Shown: positions 23,200 to 34,309 of the stretch, one piece after another
Numbering within the stretch: position 1 is the stretch's first letter
Layout of the letters: the number at the start of each line of letters is the position of its first letter
From: Blastocystis hominis
Taxonomy: Eukaryota > Sar > Bigyra > Opalinata > Blastocystidae
Direction of reading: 5' to 3'
NCBI RefSeq assembly: GCF_000151665.1
Contig: NW_013171860.1
Span: 365,939 to 429,938, forward strand
DNA: 64,000 bases
Notes under the pieces: model-generated
Told to the model about the DNA's origin: nothing
Databases searched by the model: none
What the model saw: the letters and a program-made list of their open reading frames with translations, nothing else
Position numbers and translations under genes: made by a program

Positions 23200-24157
23200 T
23201 CAATGAGCAATATCGAATCGATTCAGATCCAATGCATTCAAATCGTTACAGCAATTCGATGAAATCTTCAAATCGGTCACTTGCAAACTCACATCGGTCC
23301 ATTTTGTAGATCCAGTGACGCTGAATCGAAGAGGAACAGGTTCTTCGCGTTTTGGAGCAGGAGCAGGAGCAGGCATCGGAGCGGGTTTGAGTTTGGGTTT
23401 GGGTTTGGGTTTTGGAGTTGTGGATCGAGTGTACCATCCATCATAGAGATCTCTTCCACTCACTTCCACTCACTTCCACTCCATCTTTCCATTCCACTTC
23501 GCGAGTAGCAATCCGAGTTTCTTCATCGATCCAGTATCCTCGACCATTTCGAAGAAACGATTCTTTCGATTCATCATAAACGAATTCACCCACATAGAGG
23601 GGAATTCGATTCGAAGCGATGGCGTTGTTACCGTTTCGCTTGAACTCAATCATGATGCTTCCCTCAATCTTGCGGATGATCTCCACCAGCTTGTTACCCT
23701 TCCACATCCCCTCAAGCAGCATGGCACCCGTTTTATCGTCATACGCGATGCCCCATCCTTCTCGTTCTCGCTTCTCATTAAATTCACCGTGATATATCAG
23801 GTGATCACTCGCATGCGAATAGATTTCCATACGTTCGCCTCGGACGTGGTTTATTATACGATGAAAATTCTTATTATCCCAGATATCATCGAAGGACTGC
23901 ACAAAAGCGACACATCCTTTTTCAAATCGCATGAAGTCACCGATTTCGCTCTCGTTCGCATCCACCTCGTAACACATCTTCAGTATGCCATTTTGGAATA
24001 GGCAAACCTTCCCAGCTCTCGTCAACGTGTATTCATCCTCGTGATCGCCTTGATAACATTGGAGGCTATACTTGCAGCCGCCAATAGTGATTTTCTTTGC
24101 TTCACCACGCGTTATGTAACCATCCAGGAGAAATTCGCTTCCCTTAAGTTCTTCCAT
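23200..24157 (-). pseudogene. Damaged MORN-LRR family gene
   Basis: The first part (24157-23441) encodes a MORN-type region with GEFNEKREREGWGIAYDDK and FLRNGRGYWIDEE. At 23455-23480 a 10-bp unit (GTGGAAGTGA on the minus strand) is duplicated, shifting the frame by one. The frame continuing after one copy encodes a Pro/Lys/Ala-rich linker, then ISSNCCNDLNALDLNRF, the entry sequence of the family's LRR domain, and stops at once at 23200. So the gene carries a frameshift and lacks its LRR block. The 10-bp duplication could be a real slippage, an allele or an assembly error. The paralogues at 15.8-19.9 and 47-51.9 kb show the normal layout. Confidence 0.65.
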
Positions 24158-25518
24158 TCTACCTATTTATAATCACATATCCTTAGCCTCTACTCTTTGA
24201 ATCCGTAATTTGCAGCCAAATATAAAGAATTTATGAAGAAAACAGAGAGATCAGTTTGTTTCCTCACACCTAAGTATTCTTCATATTTAAAAATTATGAT
24301 AGAGTGCTACCATATACACATTGGATCCAAGATTTCCAAGTGAAGTACTCACTTGTGTTTCGCATCATTTTGTTCACATTTTTGTGGTTGAAATAGTTCG
24401 GAGGTATAGATATTTATAATAATAATATCAGGATTGTTTGGAAACACTCAGAATGGAAAAGTCCATTTTGTTGTCTACTATGTCTGTATAGGTTGTATAT
24501 TTATGATATCATAGTGAAATCGTGTTATGAAGCAAGGATTTGGTTGCTCACTCCACTTTGTCTAAATAGTCTATATTATCATTATTATTATCATTATTTC
24601 GATAATCCAATCTATCCATCCATGATTCTAGCCAAATCATTTTGACTTGGGAATGGTTGGGTTTGAAAGCAATTCAAACTAGTAAAACTAGTAAATCAAA
24701 TCGAATGGAATGGAAATTGGTTTTGATCCAGTGATTTTCATAAATATAACTATCTTCACATCACAGAGTACAGCATGTTTATCCCTTTTTATTTCGTTCC
24801 GACACTCTCCTCCCCCGCCAACATCCATTTGTTTCCATAGGTTTTCTCTATTAGTCAACTCATTCATATAATTCTATCCATTTCACCTTCCAAACCAACC
24901 ACCACAACGATTTCTCTCACATACATTAACTGACATTGTAGATTCAATAAGTTGAATACATACACTAATAACCCGCCATTCGATTCAGGCGGGTTTCACT
25001 GGGAGATCTTGCCCAATTCCTCACATCCCATTCGAATAGCGAGTGCTCCTACTACACGACCAGTTTCTACAGTTTGTGGTGGAGAAAGGCAAGCTATTGT
25101 TGTCAAACAAGTTTCAATCAATCCTACAATCACTCGCAATCATATCAGCCAAGATTCGCTTTATTCAATCGCACCCCTTGATGGAATAACACACCTTTCC
25201 AATCATAGTTTATCAAACACAATGAATCTATAAACGCGAATTGAACGATAAGCAATAGAAATCTCAACATAATCAAACCACATCGAGCCCTCTCTCCTCA
25301 CTCGCTCACTCCATTCACCTTTTCTATCCTTTCACCTCCCCACAGTTCATTTAGTCGGACTCAATAACTCTCCGCTTCCAATATAGTTACAGGGTTCCAA
25401 TCATACACAATCCCTAATCATCCCCATCATTTCATTTCCTCTTCATTTTTTTCATTCCACAACCCAGTTACCCCCACTTTTTTCCCCTTTTCCCCACTCC
25501 CCCAATCCACCTGATTCC
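24158..25518. other. Intergenic, no convincing gene
   Basis: Mostly AT-rich. At 24952-25233 both strands carry open frames; the minus frame reads ETGRVVGALAIRMGCEELGK before a stop and the plus frame is also open, so I could not choose. A perfect 8-bp inverted repeat (AACCCGCC and GGCGGGTT, 10-base loop) lies near 24972-24997. The loop contains TTCGATTC but the arms do not form a tRNA. Confidence 0.45.
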
Positions 25519-25526
25519 AACAAACA
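25519..25526 (-). promoter_or_regulatory. TGTTTGTT polyadenylation element of the NOMO gene
   Basis: Minus-strand TGTTTGTT, four bases (GGAG) past the T at 25531 that would become TAA. Same T-N4-TGTTTGTT geometry as three other genes in the window. Confidence 0.8.
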
Positions 25527-25530
25527 CTCC

Positions 25531-28500
25531 AATAAAACAACTCTCTTTCCATGAATCCAAACAGTGCGATCATCGCTATCGCCAGAATCACAAAAGAACC
25601 GCCGCTCGAAACCTCCATTTCCGCGGTTTTCTCCGCCTCACAATGCAAAACCACGTGATTCGCTTCGTTCTTCCGAATTTCCCGCTCGATTTCTTCGCAC
25701 CTTCCCTTCCCGCCCTCCACCTTCACTCGCACTTTTCCCTCCTTCACCTCCTTCACTTCGAAACTCCCGCCACGCGTCACTTTCCCCGTTTTCCGGCCTT
25801 CTTTTCCCTCCACCACTACCTTCATCCCCGCGGGAATCGCACCGTCGCTCTCCACCACGCCGCTCACGCGCCCCGCGGTTCTCTCCCGCAGACTCACGAA
25901 CTTCACGTCCCGCACGTCCCCCGCGGTTATCTCGATCTCCTGCACCGCGGGAATCACGTGCTCCTCCCCCAGCACTTGGAGGGAAAACCGCTCGCCCGGC
26001 TTCAGCCCGCGCACGCGGAAGTTTCCCTCCAAATCCGTGCTCGCCGACTCCCGGATTCCCGCGGGACTCTCCGCAATGATTTTTTTCCGCGGGAGCGGCT
26101 GCCCGGTCAGCGTAACGACCGACCCGAACGCGCTGAACGCGATTCGCTCCCCCTGCAATGAAACGCCCGACTCGTCGCCCTCCGCCACGTCGACCGTCTG
26201 CCCCGCGGGGAGGAACCGGAACTCCTTCAGCTGCGCGTGCAGGTAGTAACGCCCCGGGAACAAGGGACCGAAAACCGCGGAACCGTCGCTCCGCGAAACG
26301 CCCGTGAGCTTGGCGGTTTCGCTGGAGAGCGCCAATAAAACGCCCTCGATGGGGTTTCCCGCCAAATCGCGCGCGACGACGCGCAGGGAACCCAATTGTT
26401 GGTGGGAAAAGTGCAGACCGTCCGGGGAAACGTGGAACACGTAACCCTCCTTCCGCGCCGCCACGTGGAACCGCGATGAAAACGGAATCGCGGGGAACTG
26501 GTATTCCCCGCGGGAATCGCTCAGCGTCGATATTTCGCGGTTATTTTCCGATTCCAGCGTCAGCGTCACTTCCACGTCGGAAACCGCGGGAATGATCTGC
26601 CCCGCGACCACGCGGCCCCGCTGCGCGACGACACGCTCCACCGCGGGGATGCAGCGCGTCGACGGCACGTGGACAGGGAGAACCGCGGGGATGAACAGGA
26701 ACGAAGAATGGGGCGCACCGAATTCCAGCGAAACCTCCCCCGCGGGAACGAACTAGTGGAAACGTGGAAACGTGGAACTACCAGCTGATAGTGGTACAAA
26801 TCGCCCGTTTTTTTGGCCACTGTCTCGGCGAGAACCGCGGTTTCCCGCTTCGCGCGCACCAAAATCTGTGCGTCATTCCCGCCAATTCCAATTTCCCACC
26901 AAAACTTCTTCGCCCATTCCCGCCAATTCCGCGCCCTCAATCGTTCCCTCCACCGCGAAAACCGCGGGAACAAGCGACAGCTCCGCGTGCTCCCGCGACA
27001 CCACCTCGATTCCCGCGGGAGTGCGGAAGCAACCCGCCAATTCCACTTCGTACCGCGCGCCGCTCACGCAGAACCGACTCGTCCCCGCGGGGATCGAGAT
27101 CGACCGACTTCCCGCCGCCGATCGCAGAACCACGGGAGTGGCAATCGGGGAAACGATGGAAACCACGTAGCCGGTCTGGCGAAACTCCAGGTCCGAAACG
27201 GACTTTTCCCGCACATCCACCGCGATACGGAACTCATCCCCGCGGTACGCCGACCCGTCGATAAAACTCCCCCAGCATCCATTCTGCCGGTTACAATATT
27301 GTTCCGGAACACGATTCCTACCGAATTCGACAGTTTCACTTCGTACTCGCCCGGCAGAATTCCATGGAATTCGAAATTGTGTTTCGGGTCAATTGGGACA
27401 CTTCCGATCGATTGGGTCCCCATCACCAATTCCACCGCGGAATTCGGGCCCAATTCTGTCAATACGGTCACGTGACCCGAAATCGTCTGCGCGATCGGGC
27501 TCAGCACCACTTCCGCGGGAATCTCCTGGTTCCCCACAGAAACCTCCGCCTCGGTGAACGTCAATTCCAGATTTTCCCGCGGTAATTTGGCGGGTTTCAC
27601 GGAGATCGTGTAGATTCCGGGGGACAGCTAAAAAAAACTCACAGAACCGCGGTTATCGATACCATGAAGCAGAACTGTTCAGTGGTTTCGTGCTCCTTGA
27701 GCACCATGTTGTTCTGCGATACCTGTACGGAATATTTGGCGGGAAGCATCGGCTACAAAATTGACAAAAATCGCCACGATTTACGTAATTCCGAAGGATC
27801 TCCGTTTCCACTTTTCCACACTGAATGTAATGCGTGATCCTCAAATCCGGAATCTGGTTCTCCAGTTTCCCCGGTTTCCCCGGTTTCCCCTCCACTTTTT
27901 CGAACGAAAAATGGAACGAATCTTTTCGCGCCTATTTTCAATTGTTCCCCGCGGTTCTACATCGATCATGTACAGCCGGCTCTTCATTCCCGCCAACACG
28001 TAGGTTCCATCTTTCCCCGTTTCCACCTCCGTTTCCCGCGAGTCCACGCCGATCTTCGCGTGTTCCACGGGAATTCCGCGCTCATCCACCACTTTCCCGC
28101 GGAGATTGAACCCCGTGATCTGGAACACTGTTCCCAAATCCACCGAATCCCCGCGGACTCGCACCGACAGTTTCGACGGCTCCACCGTCCACTCCGGCGC
28201 GCCCGGCGCAACCGCGGGAATGATCCAGTAAATTCCGTCGGTCAGCGAAGCGAGGGAGAAAATCCCCGCGGGATCCGGCTGGGCGGTGCCCACTACCGAG
28301 CCATCCTCGCGGGTAAACTGCAGCGAAACGCCCTCGAAGGAGGACACGCCGCTGCGGTTCTCGATCTTCCCCGCGATTCTGTAGCCCGAAACCACGAAGT
28401 CGGTGCGGATTTCCGCGGGACCGAAGCCGATGGAGAGCACTTGGCGGGAAGGCTCGTCGAGCGACCAGGACGGATGCTCCGCCACGATCACGTATTCCCC

Positions 28501-29102
28501 GCTCACCACGTTGGGGAAGGCGTAATCCCCGCGGGAGTCGGTTTCCGCGGTTTTAAGGACGAATCCGTCGCTGGAGAGGAGCTTGATGGTGAGGCCCTGG
28601 GGAGGCACGGAGGAGTGCTTGTTGCTGGTGTGGCCGCGGACGAGGAAGCCGGTGATCTCAAACTCCAAGTTGCTTTCGCAACCAGAGAGATGGTCATCAT
28701 CGTCCTTGCTGATCTAGCGATTAGAGTGGAGTAAAAACTAAGGAATAATACCGAATAGGAGTCGGGAGAGACATACCAGCCGTCCTTCTTGGAGATGGAA
28801 AGCGTGTAGTCTCCCTAGCTATCAGATACTATGTTTATTCTATTACAATATCGTAGACAGGAATAAAGAAATATCCCTGAGGACTGCACTCGGTTTGTTC
28901 TTGCACAATTCCTTCCGAAGTGATCAAAGACACAACAATATCAGACAAATTGGGAGTATCTCCGATGGCTCTATGAGTGGTTGCATAAAATTCATTTTTA
29001 CTTAATAATCTCGCGAGAAACTCGAACGTTTCCCGCACAGCCCGAAATATTTTCGGAAGCTGTGAGAGCAACCAGAATAAGCACGAATGCAAAGTATGGC
29101 AT
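25531..29102 (-). CDS. NOMO: NOMO-like ER membrane protein
   Basis: Exon 1 encodes a signal peptide (MPYFAFVLILVALTA) and ends in a 31-nt intron. The next exon gives CSPQGYFFIPVYD, matching the N-terminus of NOMO (human: CAPNNGYFMIPLYD). Further exons encode serial carboxypeptidase-regulatory-like beta-sandwich domains, with phrases such as SGEYVIVAEHPSW, RIAGKIENRSG and LKEFRFLPAGQ, all in NOMO order. A C-terminal helix, SFVILAIAMIALFGFM, anchors it. In other eukaryotes NOMO works with Nicalin and TMEM147 in the multipass translocon at the ER. No stop is needed in the DNA: the frame reaches T at 25531, then four bases, then TGTTTGTT, so poly(A) addition would complete TAA after ERELFY. Without it the frame reads on to 25427. 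The gene is GC-rich and packed with CCGCGG. Confidence 0.9.
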
Positions 29103-29367
29103 TGCAAATCGATTTAATAGTCCACTTTTCTTGTGTTTTGTTTGCTTGATCAAACCCCGATCAATCCTTGCGTTTTTGGAATTCCAGAATACTGCTATTT
29201 TTCGGATGTTTGATAGTTTGATATTATGCCAATTTGTTCCTCAAATTATTATCTTCTCATTTTCCACATCAAATTGCACATCCCATCTTTATCGATTCGT
29301 TCCTTTTTGGTTTTTTTCATCAATCAATCAATCAAACAAACAAACAAACAAACATGCATACAAATAA

Positions 29368-30692
29368 CTACACATTCCAAATGCAAACCGTCTCTTGCTT
29401 ATACCAATCCTCCACTCGCTTGAAAATCTCGGGCATCTCCGGTCGCTCATTCTACCTCGCATAATCCCTCCACACCTACTCCACTCTTCAAACAATCCTC
29501 CACAATTCCATAAATGACTACACCTCACAGCCCTCTTCCAGTCCCCACTTTCATCCCTCCTCAACGCCGAATTCACTCTTACACGATAGCCCTGCTCGAT
29601 CATGTACCCCCACTACATTCCACAGTTTCCCCAATTCTACATTCGCGTCATCCAGCCTGACCTGTTTTCCATCCCGATACAGCACAATCGGGTAATATCC
29701 CGTGAGGATCTCCATCACCAGCATTCCAAACGCGTAGGCGTCCGCATGCAGCAGCAATCGCTGCACTTCCTCCTGCTGCATCGTTTCGATTTCGGTCAGA
29801 ACTCGATAATACTCCGGATCCAGACTACGTCAACACCTCCATCCAATTCTACTGAAGCCGATTGCCGATCTCCACATTGTTTTGGGTGAGCTCTCTATTC
29901 GCAAACTTCGCCATTCCGAAATCCGTAATCATCAAATCGCCGTCCTCCGACACCAGAATGTTATCCAGCTTCAAATCCCCGTGGCACACGCTCTTCGAAA
30001 ACATAAACGCGAGCGCCTTGCAGATCTGGTAGATGTAGCGCTTCCGGGTTTTGTATTCTTCCGGATTCTTCGCAGCTCGCAGCGTTTCCTCGCTGATCCC
30101 ATCTGTTTCGCTCGCTTTCGATTGCATAAAGTGCGACAGATCGCCGCTTCCGAGCTCCATGATCACGTCAAGGCGTATGAATTCGTCGCTCGGCTTGCCG
30201 AGAATGCAATAGCCGTAGACGCTGACGATGTTTCGATGGCGTAGACGGGCGAGGATCTCGATTTCCTGCATGGTTTTTTGGAGAACGGCTCGGTTGAGCA
30301 TGGAGCGCTTCACGGCCACGTTCTGGTTATTGTAAATTCTATGTATGAAGAAAAATAAGCGAGAAGCGACCCTTTATACACACTGCCAAAACTGCCTTTG
30401 CCTAAAAAACTATTATAATCCACACTGTAAAGGGTTGAGGGGATCTGGAAAGTGGTGTCTGCAACTTAGGCATGGAGATAGAAACTACTGTCTTTACTAA
30501 ATGAAAACAAGTACAAAAAATGCCTACGGACGGTAAAGAGGAGGAATCTCGCAAAATAGGTGATTGAGGAACAGGATTACATCCCGAAAAGATGGATTCT
30601 ACATGCAAACTATAGCAAACATTCACTCCTTCCAAATCGATTTTGATTTCATTCATTTTGAATAAAAATCGGTTGAAATCTGGGTTTATCAT
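29368..30692 (-). CDS. Protein kinase, TKL/receptor-like type
   Basis: The exon chain reads GKGSFGSVYKG (glycine loop), VAVKRSML (catalytic Lys), RLRHRNIVSVYGYC, CHGDLKLDNILV (catalytic loop with Gly where most kinases have Arg), TDFGMAKF (DFG), LDPEYYRVLTEIE (APE-region equivalent, as in plant receptor-like kinases), AYAFGMLVMEILTGYYP, and NERPEMPEIFKRVEDWY before TAG. Introns of 28-32 nt join the parts. The exon opening MINPDFNRFLFKMNEIKIDL upstream is probably the start, but its junction to the glycine loop was not resolved. TGTTTG repeats just past the stop (29330-29355) give the 3' end. No membrane helix was found, so it is probably cytosolic. Confidence 0.85.
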
Positions 30693-30879
30693 AACACCTA
30701 ATTGTCACAAAGCACGAATACGGAACTTGCATCATAACAAAGTTTAACACTTGATATCCGTTTCATGTAAAGATTCAGCGATATATTGATGGGTACCAAG
30801 TATCTCCCACTATAATTGGTACAGATAACGCTGGCATTTATCAAAAGAATGGGGTAGGGTGAATAGTTCGTCATAACTA

Positions 30880-31112
30880 TTATTTATAATTACTAGAATA
30901 GACGCTACTCTTCGTTGCATTGTAAACGTACAGTTGATGATGCACAACTAGCTCAAACATTGAAAGAATCGTCACATTGCTCCAATCCACAATTTTGAAA
31001 TCATTTCTATGGATTTGGGCAATTTCTTTAAAGACGTTACATACCTTGATGAAAGCCGACATCTGACTACCCGGTATGATATCCTCGTGCATCATTTGTC
31101 TTTCCTTGAACA
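30880..31112 (-). CDS. Hypothetical small protein
   Basis: An open frame with coding-like composition: HEDIIPGSQMSAFIKVCNV, IVDWSNVTILSMFELVVHH, ending VYSSNYK. A preceding exon opening MTCEKIKQLKLIEAS may belong to it, but the phase did not fit any clear intron. No family is recognised, and no TGTTTGTT was seen after the stop. Confidence 0.35.
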
Positions 31113-31319
31113 TTTTTGGCAATATTCAAAAAAAGACTAACTTGCTTCTATCAATTTCAGTTGTTTTATTTTCTCGCATGTCATTGTGGCAATGGAATCG
31201 GCACAGATTTTCCTATAAAATAGGATATTCATACATCCTCGAATACAAAAACCAGCGAATAATTACAATTCCAAATAAGTGATTTATTCTATTGTGTTCA
31301 CTTTTTTTTAGTTCTTTCA

Positions 31320-32072
31320 ATGAGTGTTTCTTCTTGCCTTTCTTCAACTAGGGTTTGTTTCATTATCACTTTAAACATGATTCTGGTTATTGTAGGTTTT
31401 TGGAGCTTTGGGATCATTGTAAGATTGGCCTAGCAATCATGGGTGCTACTTCATTCTATGGAATGGCAGTTGTACTGTTTTTTTCCATTCATCAAGCATA
31501 GTCCAAAGAGTTTGCACCGAACATCTATATTGGCCTCTCAACTGGATTTGTGACATTTGTATGCTTGATTTTTTATGATTATTATCCTAGTTTTTCTCTC
31601 TTCTCTTAGTATGTGGAAGCTACCGCTCTCGCTGCTATCTCCTTACTGTTTTATTCTAGATAGCGTGTAATGTAGTACAATTTCATCATGATTCTCCTTT
31701 GTCTGGCGGAAACGATTTTTGTCAGCATGTATTTTATCAATGATACGCGGGACATCATCAAGAAGATTTTGGATTTCCCTGATAATGTACTTTCTTTGCT
31801 TCTTTGTCATGATGTAGTACTATACGTTCATTGAAGAGAATTCAACGTTTCTGCCTTCTTTCTCTATGATCTTTAGGCTGATTTTAATTGTGGGAGGATG
31901 CATTGTCGGTGTCCAGTTCCTCGCTGTCATCATGGCAGGAATCCACGCTTCCGAACTCAAGAAGACTCCCAGCGACACGCCTCTTCTGCCTACGAATGAT
32001 GTCCAGGAGCATCGCATGACTTATGCAGAGCGCGCCAGAGAAAAGTACAATCTCGACAAGTACCGAGATTGA
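31320..32072 (+). CDS. Tetraspanin-like four-helix membrane protein
   Basis: Six or seven short exons join across 28-33 nt introns. Helix 1 contains FIITLNMILVIIGLAIMGA. Helix 2 is followed by VCGSYRSRCYLLTYNFIMI, which matches the tetraspanin G-(C)-x-G-x(3)-x-R-C-x-L loop between helices 2 and 3. Helix 3 follows, then a short loop (DTRDIIKKILDFPDNYYTF), then helix 4, LILIVGGCIVGVQFLAVIM. The large extracellular loop is far shorter than in animal tetraspanins and has no CCG motif. The cytosolic tail is polar, ending AREKYNLDKYRD. A 30-nt stretch before helix 4 could be intron or coding. TGTTTGTG near 32109 probably marks the 3' end. Confidence 0.7.
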
Positions 32073-32115
32073 GTTTCGAACAAATATAATAATACTATAA
32101 ATACATATGTTTGTG

Positions 32116-33661
32116 TTAAACATCCAGGATTTCCATGCCTCCATCGTCTCGCCACAAGCCATACAAACCAGTATTCACCCACTGGTTCTCATTCACGGCA
32201 TAGGATTCGCTGAAAGGAACGCCGCGAATCCAAATCACGCCTCGTCCTTGACAGCAAGAACAAAGTAGAATGGGTTGAGACTCGACTGATGTCTGGTTGT
32301 CTTCCACGCCATCTTTAATTTCACTCTCTGAACTCAAGCCTCGAAGCTGCAACCGATCTCCCACATCAAGATTCATTTCTGGAACCGATCGGAGCTGGGC
32401 GTACATTCCCATGAGCGGAGCTCCGCAGTGTCCAAACGTATTGATATCGAACCATGCTGTGGAAAAAAGAATACTTCCAAGCTCCTGCGAAACACAACAA
32501 CGAATCACAGACGACTGCAGAATGACACGGAGGAAGAGAATGCATGCATTGGATATTTCGTTTCCACAGTGAATAATTGTGTGAATCGAATCGTATCCAC
32601 ACTTACACAGAATCGGAAGGAGTTGCTTGATTGGCCGAGCGGAACTGAAACTGTTGGTGGCCAAAACAGTATCTTTCTACATGGGAGCAAACTACCAGAG
32701 AGAACATTCGCAGAGTATTGCTTCCAAATCTGCTGCTGCGAGCTTCGTTTACAATCGTATATATAGGAAACGATCGTATCTGCCATCTGATTGCTTTCCT
32801 TGTCATCACAAATAACAACCGAAGGGTGAATCGTTTGAATCACTTTGTTTCGAAGACTGGGGGAACTCACATAGCACATACAACCTTCTTCTCGTATGAC
32901 GATCATTTCGAGGAGGAACTCTTCGATAAACGAAAGGGATCGATCAGCAAGGAAGACCAGTTCCTTCGTTTTGTTCATAGTTGGGCAAAAGATTCGTTGG
33001 TTCCACAAATCGCATTGTGTTATGAGTTGTAAGTGAGTTCGTTTGACTCTCTGTGTATTACTATTCTTTTCAAAATGAATGTCCCTACAATACATTTCCC
33101 TCTGTGGAGCACCACAAAGATCAGAGCTGTGTCCAGCAATCCTGGGTCGTACGTGAGTAACGGATAAACGACAGGTTGTGGAGAATCCATTTCCGGTGTA
33201 AAATTGTCATAGTCGTCCACACTCGCTTTGTGAACAAATCGCTGCTCATTTCGAACTAATCGCAGTTTTCGGGGATGACTCGTTGAGGGTGAAGAGAGGT
33301 TTGAACTCTGATCGACCTGCTCCGCTGAATTATGTGTGCGTGAAATGAAAGAAGACATTTGGGAATATGGAGCTAGAGTAATGGAAGGGTTCAGCAAATC
33401 AGTCGATAAGAAAAGAGAAATGTGGAAGAGCTCAGCCGTCTTCTGGGTTTCTTCGTCCACAAATGGATCACTGAGAACGAGAGAACTGAGAGTGGGGATT
33501 GAAGTTGGGTCGTCTTTCATGACTTTCATAAGTTTGCATGCAAAATCGGAGGTTAACACAATACTTTCCAGTTCATAGTATTCAATTTGTTCGCTACACA
33601 TCAAACTTGTGGATGAGAAAATACACGATCTGCTGAATTGACAACAAGGGGGACAAATCAA
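32116..33661 (-). CDS. Unrecognised multi-exon protein
   Basis: Three long open stretches on this strand have coding character. The first part includes CGVQGELSLICPPCC, which may bind metal, then, across a 33-nt intron, EQIEYYELESIVLTSDF and SSLVLSDPFVDEETQKTAEL. The middle part includes ELVFLADRSLSFIEEFLLEM and HPSVVICDDKESNQMADTIV. The last part includes GHCGAPLMGMYAQLRSVPEM, LDVGDRLQLRG and LLCSCCQGRGVIWIRGVPF, ending GGMEILDV. I could not fix every intron, nor the start, nor a family. It is convergent with the tetraspanin-like gene, about 40 bases away. Confidence 0.5.
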
Positions 33662-34309
33662 CGACAGCTCCCCCTGTACTCCACATTGCCAGATGAACAG
33701 TCATCGAAAGGGTTGTTGGCGGAAGAAGAACCCCTAAGAGTAATTGCTAGAATGAGAAAAGGATCAGGAGAGTACAGAGCTACCATTGATTCGGAAGAAT
33801 TCTGAAGATACGGAGTAGAGATGAAGAGAAGATATTCTAGAAGCCAGAGTCAGAACATCTTCGAGGACATTCACATAACTAGTGATGAGATATTCCCAAA
33901 GCGTACGTTTTCCACTCAAGCTGACTTTCAGTCCAGTCACACATACACCGTTTTAATTCTTTTGCCTGAAAATTATCCCTACAATAAAGTGTAAAGCAGA
34001 AAAGAACAAAAAAATATCGAATAGGTTCCGAATGTTCGCTGGCCTAAAAAAGTTTCGTTCTCCTGTTCCTTTTTCATCGACAACATGAACAGGTCCCTAT
34101 TTTTGGATAATATTATAAAATAGCTACGTTTTTACTGTTCCACTGTGTTTCTTGGCTTAATCGTGTGTATCTTTTAGGAGATACTATATTTAACAGTTCA
34201 TATTCCGACAACATTGGAAGATTGTTAGAGTAGCCTCTATCCCTCATCTTCGCCTCATTATCCCCAAGGAAAGGGAGGTACCATAGTTGTAACAAACACC
34301 GGCAATTGG
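33662..34309. other. Intergenic, no gene seen
   Basis: Moderately AT-rich, with only short ORFs on either strand. It may include a missing first exon of the minus-strand gene ending at 32116, since that gene's start is not settled. Confidence 0.45.

Noticed and set aside
24970-25000. Hairpin with loop TTCGATTC resembling a tRNA T-arm
   Set aside because: Arms are 8 bp with a 10-base loop, and no acceptor, D-arm or anticodon arm fits around it.
25564-26246. Pro/Arg/Ser-rich plus-strand ORFs opposite the NOMO gene
   Set aside because: Shadows caused by GC-rich codons; the minus strand carries clear NOMO similarity.
32718-33032. Plus-strand ORF with plausible composition
   Set aside because: The minus strand has longer coding-like stretches here, and a good 33-nt intron; the plus frame has no continuation.
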